DNA from: Lytechinus pictus
Taxonomy: Eukaryota > Echinodermata > Echinoidea > Temnopleuroida > Toxopneustidae
Direction: 5' to 3'
Length of the DNA stretch: 64,000 nucleotides
Assembly (NCBI RefSeq): GCF_037042905.1
Contig: NC_087245.1
Location: 29,514,001 to 29,578,000 of the forward strand
Positions 12,061 through 23,300 of this stretch are shown one piece after another (the first letter of the stretch is position 1; every line of letters starts with the position of its first letter). The notes under the pieces were generated by a model. That model made no database searches. It was not told the origin of the DNA and saw only the letters and a program-made list of their open reading frames with translations. The position numbers and the translations under genes were made by a program.

Positions 12061-12782
12061 TTTGGCGTATTCTCAGTAGTTGTGTAGCAATAATTATCTT
12101 CTCCTATGATGCAATGTGATAACTGACAACGTTGAAGTGTCAGAATTAGACATTATGCTAGCCTTGATGAATTCCATCCATTTCTAATTCAATATGTATT
12201 TCTATTTTCTATTAATATGCTGTTTATAAGAAAACTATGCACTGAAATGCACCTTTGGGGTGGGAGGGGGTGAGGCCTATTGTTGTACACGTGCATGACC
12301 ATGTGATTTCAAAACCTTGGGTTTTATTTGATCTTCAGATTAGTACTTTATTCACATGTTCCCTGCACATGCTACTTTTATTAAGTTACCCCCCCCCCCT
12401 GCCAAGATGGATCAACCCGAATAAACTTATATTGGATGCTAGGGCACTCAAATATATTTTGAAAGAGGTGTGCCTCGTGAATCCCTGGAATATGGGTCTA
12501 AGTACATGTATACCCTTAATGCAGCAAAGCAATGGACACAAACTAACAGGCATTAAAGGTCACATGAAAGTTGACTTTTTCTCTTTGGGGGTAAAGATAC
12601 CCAAAATTCAGCAAAGCAACAGGCAAAAAATACTCTCCTTTTAATACCTTTTACCTGTTTAGTTGTATGTATGAACAGCAGTAGAGATGAACCCCACCCT
12701 TTTGGGCCTTTAATTTACAAATGAGATTATATAGTGCAACTTTAATTCAATATACGGAATAAACATGAAAAGAATTGTAAGT

Positions 12783-12969
12783 CAGGTGGATGTTTCATAA
12801 CGCTGTTTGTAAGTTACGGTCGACTTTTACGAACGACGGGTGATCTTTTCATAGGAACGTAATTGACACCAATGAAAATCAGTGCACACAATTTACCACA
12901 AAGAAAGAATCACCATTTGCTCGTAAAGTTGCTTGTAACTTACTAACAGCTTTATGAAACTCCCACCTG
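12783..12969. mobile_element. Foldback MITE (CAGGTGG ends)
   Basis: Left arm begins CAGGTGGATGTTTCATAACG; the right arm ends with its inverted partner near CAGCTTTATGAAACTCCCACC. The arms run about 65 bases each with mismatches around a short centre. No coding capacity. It is one of several foldback families here whose arms carry TTTCATAAAG. Confidence 0.7.
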
Positions 12970-13385
12970 GTTATCTTTTTATGCACCCTTTTGCAATTAT
13001 TTCTAGTAGTTAGTTATACATCATAAAATAATAAATAGGGAGGAAAAGAAATACCATTTCCATAGCATGTAGCATGTACTATTTGTAAATAAAATGTGAG
13101 AACACTTGCTATTTACTTTGTAACTTATTATGCATCTGAGCATCTGGTGTAAAAAGTGATCCAGTTTTTCACAGACATTGTACAGAAATAAAGACATTTT
13201 CCCATGTGACTATTAATGCATCATTTCTTATTTCTATGAAATATATATCTATTCATATCTATTAGCCTATCAGTTCACTTCTTTGTCAAAGAAGTGTTAG
13301 TAATTCTATTTTGTTAATATTTAAAATGACTGTACATTCGATTTGAGATATATTGCTATCAATAAACTGTAAATGATGCTGTATT

Positions 13386-14560
13386 GTGTAATATATTTGA
13401 CTTGTCTCTTTCTTCTCGTATTTATGTACCAGAGTTTGAATCTTATTCACTGATAAAGCTCCATTTCACAAGGTGGTTTCCGAATTCTTGATTTTAGCCA
13501 TGGCTTATTCAGAATTCGTGCATTAAAGGGGTATAAAAACCCAAAAGAAAAGTTGTTTTTAGAGGAAAATGAAAAATCAGACAACTAGATAGGTGAATCT
13601 GGCAAACAAAAAGAAAATTATGAATTTTAAAAACCAAAAAAAAAAATGGTAATCACTATACGGTAGACGTGAAGACTTCTTCTTACACGAGGACGTTGAA
13701 AAATACATAAATTCACCCAGTTGTGTAAAATGAATTGCAGTTTACGGGTGTAAAAAATATAGTAATTTTAATATTTATACCCATCTAGAGTGCCCTTAAC
13801 ATTTTTTTGTATGAAACGCTGTGAAGTATGTTTTGATTGGTAATATCCAAATATCAGGCATATTGAATTCAAGAAAGGGGTGGTCCTTTTACAGAGATAA
13901 GATTGTGTTAAGATTTTGAATACCGATTTACTATGATTTTACATCTTCCTATCTCAATAATAAAGATATAAACGTTTTCAGAATACCATCCCTAGAAAAT
14001 TCAAAAGCGTCAAAGTAACACTTTCGGGGGGGGGGGGGTGGTTAAATTCATTCCACCTATTTTCATCTTTATTTCAATTTAATTTATTCATCCAGTAGTG
14101 TAAAAAGGATCATTCCTTTTCTGATGGAAAAGTTATACCAATGAAACCGGCTCCAGACCAACAAATGACACAGTATTGGTTGGTTTCCTCAGTGTGTGAC
14201 TCTAGCATAGCTGCATTCAATCTTTGACATAATTATGACTTTTATTTCAATCTCAATTTCTTTAAAAGCAAATTGAACTAGTAGCCTTATATGGCACAAT
14301 CGCAGGTCCTCAACTACTTCAATCTGGCTCGGTGACTAACCCATAATGCAACATTCTGAGAAGTGGTCTTGTAATATAAACAAGCTACCAACCTGAACAA
14401 GAACATTTCAGTATTTTTCAAAGCTGAAAATCTGTATTTTCAAAAAAGTACCATAGGACAACATATAAAACTGAAAAAAAACTTTAGAAATCCGCAGTTT
14501 GCATGAAACCATCAGTATTCTCCTCATTACTTGGTAGATCTGTTTAACACACTCATTCAC
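13386..14560. other. Intergenic spacer
   Basis: AT-rich DNA between the convergent genes, with a poly-G run near 14025-14038. No gene, RNA or element could be supported. Confidence 0.5.
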
Positions 14561-14563
14561 TAT

Positions 14564-14986
14564 TACCGTGTTGGTTTTGAACCGATGCAGCATCGGCTTT
14601 TTCATAGCGTGTAAATGCGATTAACTTGTATCGGCTCTCGGTTCATAATCAGCAATTTTGCACCACCAAAGTAGTAGGTTCTGAACCGCGAGCCGATGCA
14701 GAATCGGCTTTTTTACTACGTGTAAACAGAAAGCCGATTCTGCATCGGCAATTGGTGCGCATTTCATTTACTTTACCATTAAAACGTAATTGTAAGCGCA
14801 CGGATCCAGCGTTGTCTTTATTATGACGTATATTGTTGGTGCGTGTATCATTTCAGGTTTTTGACATGCGAGCCGATTCTGCACCGCGAGCTGTAACTGT
14901 GTAAACACGATGCAAGATAAACCAAAAGCCGATTCTGCATCAGCTTTTGGTTATGAACCGAAAGCCGATCACATGTAAACACGGTA
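14564..14986. mobile_element. 423-bp MITE, TIR TACCGTGT, 3-bp TSD TAT (uninterrupted copy)
   Basis: Starts TACCGTGT and ends ATGTAAACACGGTA, flanked by TAT on both sides (14561-14563 and 14987-14989). Inside are repeated inverted modules built on GCCGATGCAGAATCGGC and CTACGTGTAAACAG. No ORF. It matches the interrupted copy at 56797-60480 and supplies its empty site (single TTA at 14821-14823). A 3-bp TWW duplication is compatible with PIF/Harbinger-like mobilisation, though a TA duplication with the TIR starting at CCGTG also fits. Confidence 0.85.
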
Positions 14987-15199
14987 TATTCAACACATTC
15001 TTACCGCAATAATTATGTTACCAAGTAGCAAAACAAGTACTTTTCCTCTCAAACCATTGAAATTTCTCAATACAATTACAACCTTCAATACAATTGTAGG
15101 CTAATTCATTCTCTGTATAATTAATAGATAATTTCAAAAGGTATATTTTAAGATTTATTTTTTTATATTTTTGTCATTGACAACACACAGTATTGATCT

Positions 15200-15291
15200 G
15201 GGGTCCATTTCATAAAGAGTTTAAACTATGGTAACTTTGCCATTATGGCAACTACCATGGTAACCTTGATTTTGATTGCCTGCTGAGCCCC
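15200..15291. mobile_element. Half copy of GGGGCC foldback MITE
   Basis: Matches the left arm and loop of the complete foldback at 26323-26479 (TTTCATAAAGAGTT, then TTTGCCATTATGGCAACTAC, ending at GAGCCCC). The right arm is absent. Confidence 0.65.
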
Positions 15292-16621
15292 AGGTAGCTC
15301 TCACTTCCATACAATGAAGATACATTAGTATATCTCATGACTCGCCAACAGGAAACATCAAGACTCAATACAATTTTGATGGAACATTTTTTTTTTATTT
15401 GTTTCATTACTTGCCAAATTACAGAATGTAACAGCAAGATATCATTAATAATATTAATAATACATACATACATACAGAAAACAAGAGTAAAATGCATTCA
15501 CTACGACAATCTCTTGTGTCAAACATAGATTCCATTTTACCTTTTTTCATAACATTTTTTTTCTTCAAAATCTGCACAATGCAAACAAACAAGAAATAAT
15601 GGATTAAGAAATCAACACAATCAGATCGACATGAATTAAATTTCACAAAATGAGTTAGAAGTTTTTTGTTTCAAACAAACATGTTGGAACATAGGAAAAA
15701 TAAACAAACAAAAAGGAAAAAAAAGAATCTGTATGATACAAATATTTCATATAATTATTCACATAGGTTTCTCTCTGTACAAGTTTCTTTTTTATATGTG
15801 GCCTCTGAACAAAAAAAAATCCTAAATAATACATTTCCTCTGTGGAAATAAACAATCATAAAAAAAAAATAAGCAAGATATTTCTGCTTTAGCAATACAT
15901 AAAGATGAAAACTTAATTTCCAAAACACAATATGCAAATGGATTGATGCTGCTACTCTGATTATCAATACACATGATATGCAATAAACACAAGTATGTAC
16001 ACGCAACAAAATGCTATTTCTAATCTGTAAATTTCTTAAAGCGCCTTTTTTTTCACTCGTTGGTGTATATACATGAATGCAACATCCATATCTAAGTTTA
16101 GAACATAAAAGACATAAAAGCATCACAATGAATTTGTAGTAGGAAGAAATTTAAATTGGACGATGAAAAATTCTGGAAAAATGATAAATTAAATTTCAAA
16201 CTCAACAATTGTTATTGTTTTATATATCAATTCTTTTAGCTAACATGTTTGAGGGGTTGTAACAGAATGCTGAAATATAATATATGTAAGCTCATCCTTA
16301 GTCACTATGTCTATGTACATGAGTATGGAAGGTACCAGCCGTCACTACTCTCGGGATTGCATTGTTTCGATGATCTAAAGGTAAATCTTTGTGACGACAC
16401 AATCATCTCATTTTTACCCTTCATTTAAGCCAAGAAACAAGGACAAACCACTTCTAAAGGTTAAAAATAAGGATCATTCCTGTAATTTCTACATTACTTG
16501 TATTTGTGCGAGTCTTGTAAAACCACTTGAAATACGCAGGATGATATCAAATGGAAACATATTTAATGAAGCACTTCAGACCACTTTTAATCTTGACCAC
16601 CATTAATCTCTGTTCTTTTTA

Positions 16622-16712
16622 TAAAAGTGGAGACAATGGCAAAGTGGGGATTCGAACTAACAACCTCACGATCAAGAGTCCAATGCTCTAACCACTTCAC
16701 TGCACGGCCCAT
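16622..16712 (-). mobile_element. tRNA-related SINE head
   Basis: On the minus strand it reads GGGCCGTGCAGTGAAGTGG (A-box region) and later GTTAGTTCGAATCC (B box), the pol III promoter layout. The 3' acceptor strand does not pair with the 5' end, so this is a SINE relic and not a tRNA gene. Confidence 0.65.
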
Positions 16713-16762
16713 GTAAAGTTGACACATTAGCAGTGGAAAACTAACAAAAGGAGAGGTCATCT

Positions 16763-16884
16763 GGGTCCAGTATCACAAGGCATTGTGTTTGATCGTATGA
16801 TTGACTTTTATGATCGATTGTACACTGTAGTCAATAGAAACAATCGTAAAATTGGTCCCAACATCGCTTTGTGTTCCTGCGCCC
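16763..16884. mobile_element. Small foldback element
   Basis: Diverged inverted arms: GGGTCCAGTATCACAAGGC on the left, partner ending GTGTTCCTGCGCCC on the right. Length about 122 bp. Confidence 0.5.
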
Positions 16885-16964
16885 TGGTCAGAGGATTGGA
16901 AGTTGTCTTCCAGTCTATGCAGCAGTGTAAGAGTGATTTTTTTTGGCAAATTAAAAGCTGTCAG

Positions 16965-17040
16965 ATGTCACCTGACACCTATATGTCACCTGACACCTAT
17001 ATGATGTCACCTGACACCTATATGTCACCTGACACCTACT
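16965..17040. repeat. Minisatellite, about 18-21 bp unit, four copies
   Basis: Four near-identical copies of TGTCACCTGACACCTATA, one with an extra ATG. Read in one frame it would give repeated MSPDTY, but nothing else suggests coding. Confidence 0.85.
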
Positions 17041-17127
17041 TGATTTCACAAAAAAAAAAGTGGGCTAATAACTTTCTAAGTGTGAAAAACCACAGACTAC
17101 ATACCACTGTACACTTTGACTGCTGTA

Positions 17128-17384
17128 AGGGTCCCATCTTACAAAGACTTGCGATTGATTCAATCAATCGCAACTATGGAAATCCAGCAACGTCAATATG
17201 TAAAATACATTTCTAGAAATGACTTACATTCATACATTTACTGTTTCCTTGACAATTCAGTGTGCTCCTTTTAGTTTTCAAAGGACATTGAGGAAATTTC
17301 CTTTAAAAAAATTATGACATTGATGGATTTCCATATACTTGAGATTGATCGGATCAATTGTAACTCTTTGTAATACGGGGCCCT
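17128..17384. mobile_element. Foldback MITE (AGGGYCCC ends)
   Basis: Left arm AGGGTCCCATCTTACAAAGA; right arm ends CTTTGTAATACGGGGCCCT. Both arms carry inner GATTGATnnnATCAAT motifs. Length 257 bp, no coding capacity. Confidence 0.7.
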
Positions 17385-18171
17385 GGAGAACAAAACTTAC
17401 AAGAACTTGATACATTTACCTCAAAACCTGTTTGAACTTCACAAATTGTTGAAACAGCCATATTTTTCAAACGTACATGTATGATGTGTGCATGAAAAAG
17501 GATGATTGAACAGAAACTATTTCTCATTATATGTCTTATACAACAGACACACTCCTTCATAATTCATCTTCAGTGCTTGATAGTTGGTCATAATAGGTGG
17601 GAAACTTCACATATAATGACAAAATTTGCTGTATTTAACAGCTCAAAGTATTTTTTTATTTTGTTTTTCAGCACGAGCATTTGTTTACAAAAGATTTAAT
17701 GCAGCAATTTCTTTGAATGGTATGAAAATTCATATTTGTTTTATTTTATATATAAAAATTCTTTGAGTATTACTCACCATTAAATTAAAAGCAATGTAAT
17801 CAATTTTTAAGAAAAAAAGGGAAAAGCTGAGCCATGCTCCCCATGAAACCATATCAAAAAAAGGTTGAAAAAAAATCATAATTGAATACCTAAAGAGATT
17901 TTATAACATCACAAATCCTCTAAAAAAGACTTAATTGAACTATTTTACGAAAAAAGTATCAGAATTATAATAAGCATTCTCCTTGCATGAGTGAATGCAA
18001 ATTAATCAAATCATTTGTTACAAATTATTAAAAATAAAAATGAATTATTCTGACAGTGATGTAGAAATTCAACCAATTCTTTAACTACTCGGATTTTTTA
18101 CTGTACCATTAAATTCTGGAGGAAGTTGAAGAAATTTTTTTGGAGAAACAAAACGTACATGAACTTTGATT

Positions 18172-18177
18172 TTTATT
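18172..18177 (-). terminator. Candidate NCOA poly(A) signal
   Basis: AATAAA on the minus strand, the first canonical one found below the NCOA stop codon. About 2.1 kb of 3'UTR would precede it. Confidence 0.35.
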
Positions 18178-20301
18178 CCATGATACAAGAAATCTCTTTA
18201 CTACTCGGCACAGTTTTTGGCATATTTACAAAGTATAGGGTGATAATAATAACAACAATGAAGATATAACACAAAAATATCTTGCAATACAGAGAAAATA
18301 GAATAAAGAGGAAGAAATAAAATTTTTAAATAAAAATTCTGCTTTTCGTTCATTTTCTTCTAAATAATGCAGGGAAGCAAAATAGGTGGAGCATATATGC
18401 AAAACACAATGATTTTGTTTCAGCATTTGAGTCACTCAAAATCTCAGTATACAATTAACATATTGTCTCTCTCTCTCTTCTCTCTCTCTCTCCCTCAACC
18501 TCAACATAAGTAATTCTCTTTTCATTCATAAGCTCACTCATAATAAGTCTCATATAAAAACATTGAAATAATTATATATTCATATATTCATATTTACAAC
18601 CATGTATATCATCATCTGTACAGGCATCTGTGCAATACAATCTTAATATGAGAAAAGATAAAAGGAAAGAAAGAGGAAAGAAAGAGGAAAGATGGAAAGA
18701 GAGTCACAAAGAGGGGAGTTTACACCACCACTCCATTCTAATTAATCATTTCTTTTCAAAAACCCAAAAGGAAAACTAGAGAAATAATATTTAGGCTTCT
18801 GTCTCAGAAACAAACTTACATTATTAAATTCGCCAAATCCAAAAGCAAATCTCATTTTAACTTTTCTATCCTGGATAAGACAAGAAAGACAAAATTCATT
18901 TAAATATCATTCCAAGAGTAAGAATGGCATTAACTGACAAACAATTATTTTCTGTTTGGTGGGCAACTCTTTCAATAATGCATCAAATTACCAAGTCAAA
19001 TCCATTCCAACATTTTCAATTCAATCAAGTTAGCAAGTGCATGTTCTAGAAGTCTCACAACGTTCGGAGAAAGGAAAAATATTTCACCTTAACCCTTGTT
19101 CACATTCTCTGGTTTTTTTTCCTTTGAGATGACATAGAGGGGAATTTAAGGTTCCCTGAGATTATCTAAACCCCTCATCATAAAAATCTTCATTGCTGCA
19201 TCTCTTGGTGTAACATGTAAGGATAATCCTTTTTTTCCAATGAATGGTTAAAATAAAGGTCTCCTTTTTTCAAAATTGTTCTTATGTTTAGAGAAGAAAT
19301 AGTTTGTAAAGAAGAGGAAACTGAATATAATATTGTCAGATAGCATGCACATGATGTGAATACAAAGTAAAACCACTTGGACTTGCAAGATTTCTCGACA
19401 TCACTGTGCTTCACATAAATTGATTTCTTCATGTTACAAACGGTGCCATGTAACACATAACGTAGATTCCCGTTGCACAAAATTATTTATCAAATTACAC
19501 GTTGCTGTTACAAGCTACTGGAATTACGTAATTATTGAAGCGATGTCACATCCGTGCTTGGTGTATTGTATGTATAAGGTGAACCAAATTTTATGAATGA
19601 AATAACAGATTTGTAGCTGATGAAATGATTAAAAAAAAAAAAATACCTCTTGAAATGCAATCAAACACAAATTGATACATATCATATGGCATATAGTATC
19701 AATCCATCTCCTGGCATTTGTGAAAACGAGCCTCCTTCTCAATATCTATGAATGTGTTAATGTACCTAGGCATCAGTTTGATGTTCATCTTAATTTGGTG
19801 TGACACGCCATACATTCTGCATGCTATGTTGCCCGGCATATATCATTAGACAAAGCCTCTTCCGATAAAGTTTCCGTGCAATCCCCTTTGCTAGTTCAAT
19901 AACTGTTCTCCAGTGATTTGTACAGATAATCTGGCACAAGAAAATGTAGTGCAGCATTAATAGAAAAAAAATCGACTCCATTTCGTCTTTTGTGAAAATC
20001 AATTGCATGAAAGTCGACGAGAACCAGCTAGATGAACCACTGGACCAACACACACGATGCAATTACAGTGTAATAATATCATATGCGCATACAGCCCACA
20101 TGCAGGAAATGATGCTGTCTTCAATTAAATATTGATCCTTTTTTTTTGCGGGTCGCACGAATTGGTGCATTGCAATGGAAGTTCACACGAACATCACAAC
20201 AAACAATATTTTCTGACAATGTGGATTGTTATCTGCAAGTGTTGATGAATGGAATTACCAAGATCATTTAACTACATCTGGAAATATCAAGTCAAAGAGA
20301 C

Positions 20302-20364
20302 TCAGTCCAAGAGCAGTTTCTGAAGAAGGCTGCTGCCTTTTCCTTCAACTTCATGGCCACCCAT
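20302..20364 (-). CDS. NCOA: NCOA terminal coding exon 19 with C-terminal LXXLL box (aa 1904-1923)
   Basis: Behind a long CT-rich tract and CTGTAG acceptor, a 63-nt phase-0 exon encodes [20 protein letters not shown], then TGA at 20304-20302. SLLQKLL is an LXXLL box at the extreme C-terminus. Vertebrate SRC-1a ends in the closely similar SLLQQLLTE. The join with exon 18 is in frame. Confidence 0.85.
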   Translation of the reverse strand: MGGHEVEGKGSSLLQKLLLD

Positions 20365-23300
20365 CTACAGATAGAGAGGGAGAGAGACAGAACGATAGAG
20401 AAAGAGAGAGAGAAAGATGGATAGGGAGAGAGGGAAGACATATGGGAATGGGGGAAAAAATAAGAAAACTTTTTTACTTCCTTTCAATAACAAGATCATC
20501 CATATTAATCACATAAATTTGAGGGACACTCATCAGATTTATTATCATTAATTTGTTAATTTATTTGTTCTTGTTTGTTTCATTCTTTGTGTGTGTTTTA
20601 TGACTCTTCTCTTTTCTTTTCTTTCATTTTATTTGACTTTTGCATTTATTAATTTGTATATTTATTATTATCATATTATTATTTATTCATTTTTTTTTTT
20701 TTTTTTTGGGGGGGTGGATGGAATTTCTAAAATTTCTTGTGTATTTTTTCCCCTCCAGTGAAGGCATGAATAAGGACATGACTTTACCTCATCAGCTCCT
20801 GGGGGGAAACCCCCTTGACCCTGTCCAGGCATCATACCCCCTGGTCTCTGCTTCAGCTGGTTACGGAATAAGTTGGAGGCGCGGGTGGTTGCATCCGGTG
20901 CTTCCTTGGCATTGGAGATCTCCACAAACTCCTGCGGGGATATACACAATGGTGTTTAATATACATGTATATCCATCTCTAATTCTCATTTAACGCTGTA
21001 CACGCTAATCGCGGAAGAGGTTTACGGTACACTATGTGGCGAGTCCTTGGTGAATTAAAACATGTGGATATAGGTAGAAGTGAAATGGAGAGGGAAAAAA
21101 GTAGAAGGTTGGAAGGTATAATATTCTTTTCTCAAAAGAGTGTAGTCCTAAAAAGGACTCTAAACCAGAAGAGATGAGAGCCTTGAGTAGTTGGAGAGAT
21201 GAGAAAAGGCTGGGTTAAGTAGGCGAGCGAAGTTGAAGAGAAGACTCATGCAGGTTGACTGTCCATTTCACTTCTACCTTCGTCCTCTATCCACTTTTCG
21301 TCCTTATAGGACTCACCACGTGGTGTACCGTAAACTTCTTCAGCATTTATTCATACCACCATGCAAAAGCCAAACCCTTTAACATTATCTTACATGCCAC
21401 TATCACCAACTGCAACGAAATAATATGCATACCTCCCAAAGAACTGCAATTCACTTGGCATGTAGGGAGTTAAACCCCCACTTTAAGGTCACTGTGCAGG
21501 TTCTGTTTCAATCTAGCTATGAGTTAGTTTCAGAGAGTACATATCTAGTCAAATCAAGAAACTTTAAGCACATCAAGCAAAGAAATTAAAAGTGTTGCAA
21601 GATCGTTAATCTACTTTATATTCAGGAAGAGACAATTTAATATCTCATACTCTCATTGTGATGATATGTCTCAATGTCAGATCATTGTCTTCATTACCTG
21701 ATATCTTTTCCTTGCATCCTGCCTGGCCTGGTTCTCTGCATAGGACGAAGTGCCGCCGGGTCGTACAGGTCCAGTGCTATCTGGCTGACTGACGTAGCTG
21801 TTGGCCTGACCTGGCCCCATGCCCTTGCTTGCTTCCAATCCAACATTCTTTTCATCTTTGTTGTAGGCTGAATGAATGAGAGAGAAAAGGGAGGGGGGAA
21901 AACCCCATTTTCAGAATAGAATAAGACAAGCACTGAAAGGTGAATTATAGACAGAGATGCCAACATTCTTCAACACAAAGAGTATTCTTAGAAAGAAAAA
22001 AAGAAGAGGTTTTTTTTACAAGGGTTGCAAATATTTTCAATCAATTGCAAGACATGTTATCAATTCGGGGACCCCAGATAGATTTTCAAATGATCACAAG
22101 TTTCTTGAAACCCCCTTTTAGATCTATAACTAGTTGTAAAACAAAGTGTTACTTACTGGGATCAAGAAGTTCCATAGTGAGCCCAAGTATATCTAGATCC
22201 GGTGTAGAGGGTGCCATGTTGTTACCCCCTGGTGCACCGGGTCTGCCCATGTTACCCCGGTAAGCTGCTGAACCACCCATGTGGCTACTTTGCTACAAGG
22301 TGAAATAAAGAGAGAGAGAAGGGGTTAGGGTGGAGAAAATGTAACAAAAACCAAGCAAATAACTGTAGTTATTTTTTTTTAAATCTTGCCTTATTTTACT
22401 CTTTCCTTCATTTGTCTGCAGAATATTTCTAAAATATTAGGGAGTCATAAGTCAATAAAGAATATACTATCAATCAATATACACAGATATTTGATAAGCA
22501 TTGTTTTACAAAGGAATATCTAGGTAATATAATACCATTCTGATTTTAAAGTGCACCTAACAACGTCTCTGAGCACTACAAATATCAAACTAATAGGAAG
22601 TTTTTATATAGACAATTTCGTTTGCTTATTAAAGCACCTTGTTAAAAGTCAGAGCCACATCTTTCCTGCAGGAATCCTGTAAGGCCCCCATTCCACAGAG
22701 GGGAGACCTGTGAAGGACCTCTCAAAGACCAAAAATTGGCAAGGTCTTACAGCAGTCTCCAAGATCACTGAAATTTGTCATATCTGTGGAATGGCTCAGA
22801 AAGACCCCTCAAAGATCTCTGAAAGACTGATGGATATTTATTGTCTTACTGGTCTTTGACTAGTCCTATAGAGATCTCTAAATGGTCTTTCAGAGATCTT
22901 TTTTGCAACAAGTGATCTTTCAGAATTCTTTCCATGGACTCTGCCTGGTCTTTCAATAATCTTTCAATGATCTCTCATGAGTCTTACAGTGATCTCCGCA
23001 AAAATCTTGAGAGACTGCCGAAAGATCATGGAAAAACTAATAGGAATTTTGAAAGTTCATTGAAAGACCACTGAAAGACTGCTGAAAAACCATCAAAAGA
23101 CTATTTTTTTGTAAGACCCCTGAAAGACTGTTTTGAACCGTTTCAAAGAGTTTTGGAGATCATGGAGACCACTGAAAGATCCATCAGGAATCGTGAAAGA
23201 CCCCTTGTTGAAAGACCCTTGAAAGATCAAGCAAGTTTCATGGTCTTACAGCAGTCTTTCAATTAAAAATCATCACAAAGAATTAAAGCACAGACTTTGA

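Larger units (their letters stand above)
15292..20301 (-). other. NCOA 3'UTR and/or intergenic DNA
   Basis: AT-rich, rich in A and T runs, with no conserved coding exon. The first canonical poly(A) signal I found on the minus strand below the NCOA stop is at 18172-18177 (TTTATT on the plus strand), so a 3'UTR of about 2.1 kb is plausible. Contains foldback elements, a minisatellite, a tRNA-like SINE piece, and CT-rich runs near 18465-18492. Confidence 0.4.

Noticed and set aside
12255-12644. 129-codon open frame on the plus strand after EFHC1
   Set aside because: Passes through a poly-C run, has no recognisable domain, splice context or conservation, and lies in probable 3' flank.
16622-16712. 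tRNA gene
   Set aside because: A and B boxes are present, but the acceptor stem cannot pair and the 3' part diverges; it is a SINE head. The same holds for the other tRNA-like stretches at 36083, 38746, 45785 and 63017.
16785-17216. 143-codon frame with repeated MSPDTY
   Set aside because: The repeat is the minisatellite at 16965-17040 and the ends fall in foldback elements. No evidence of a gene.
19790-20062. 90-codon frame on the minus strand below the NCOA stop
   Set aside because: No domain, no splice link in frame, and a position expected for 3'UTR.
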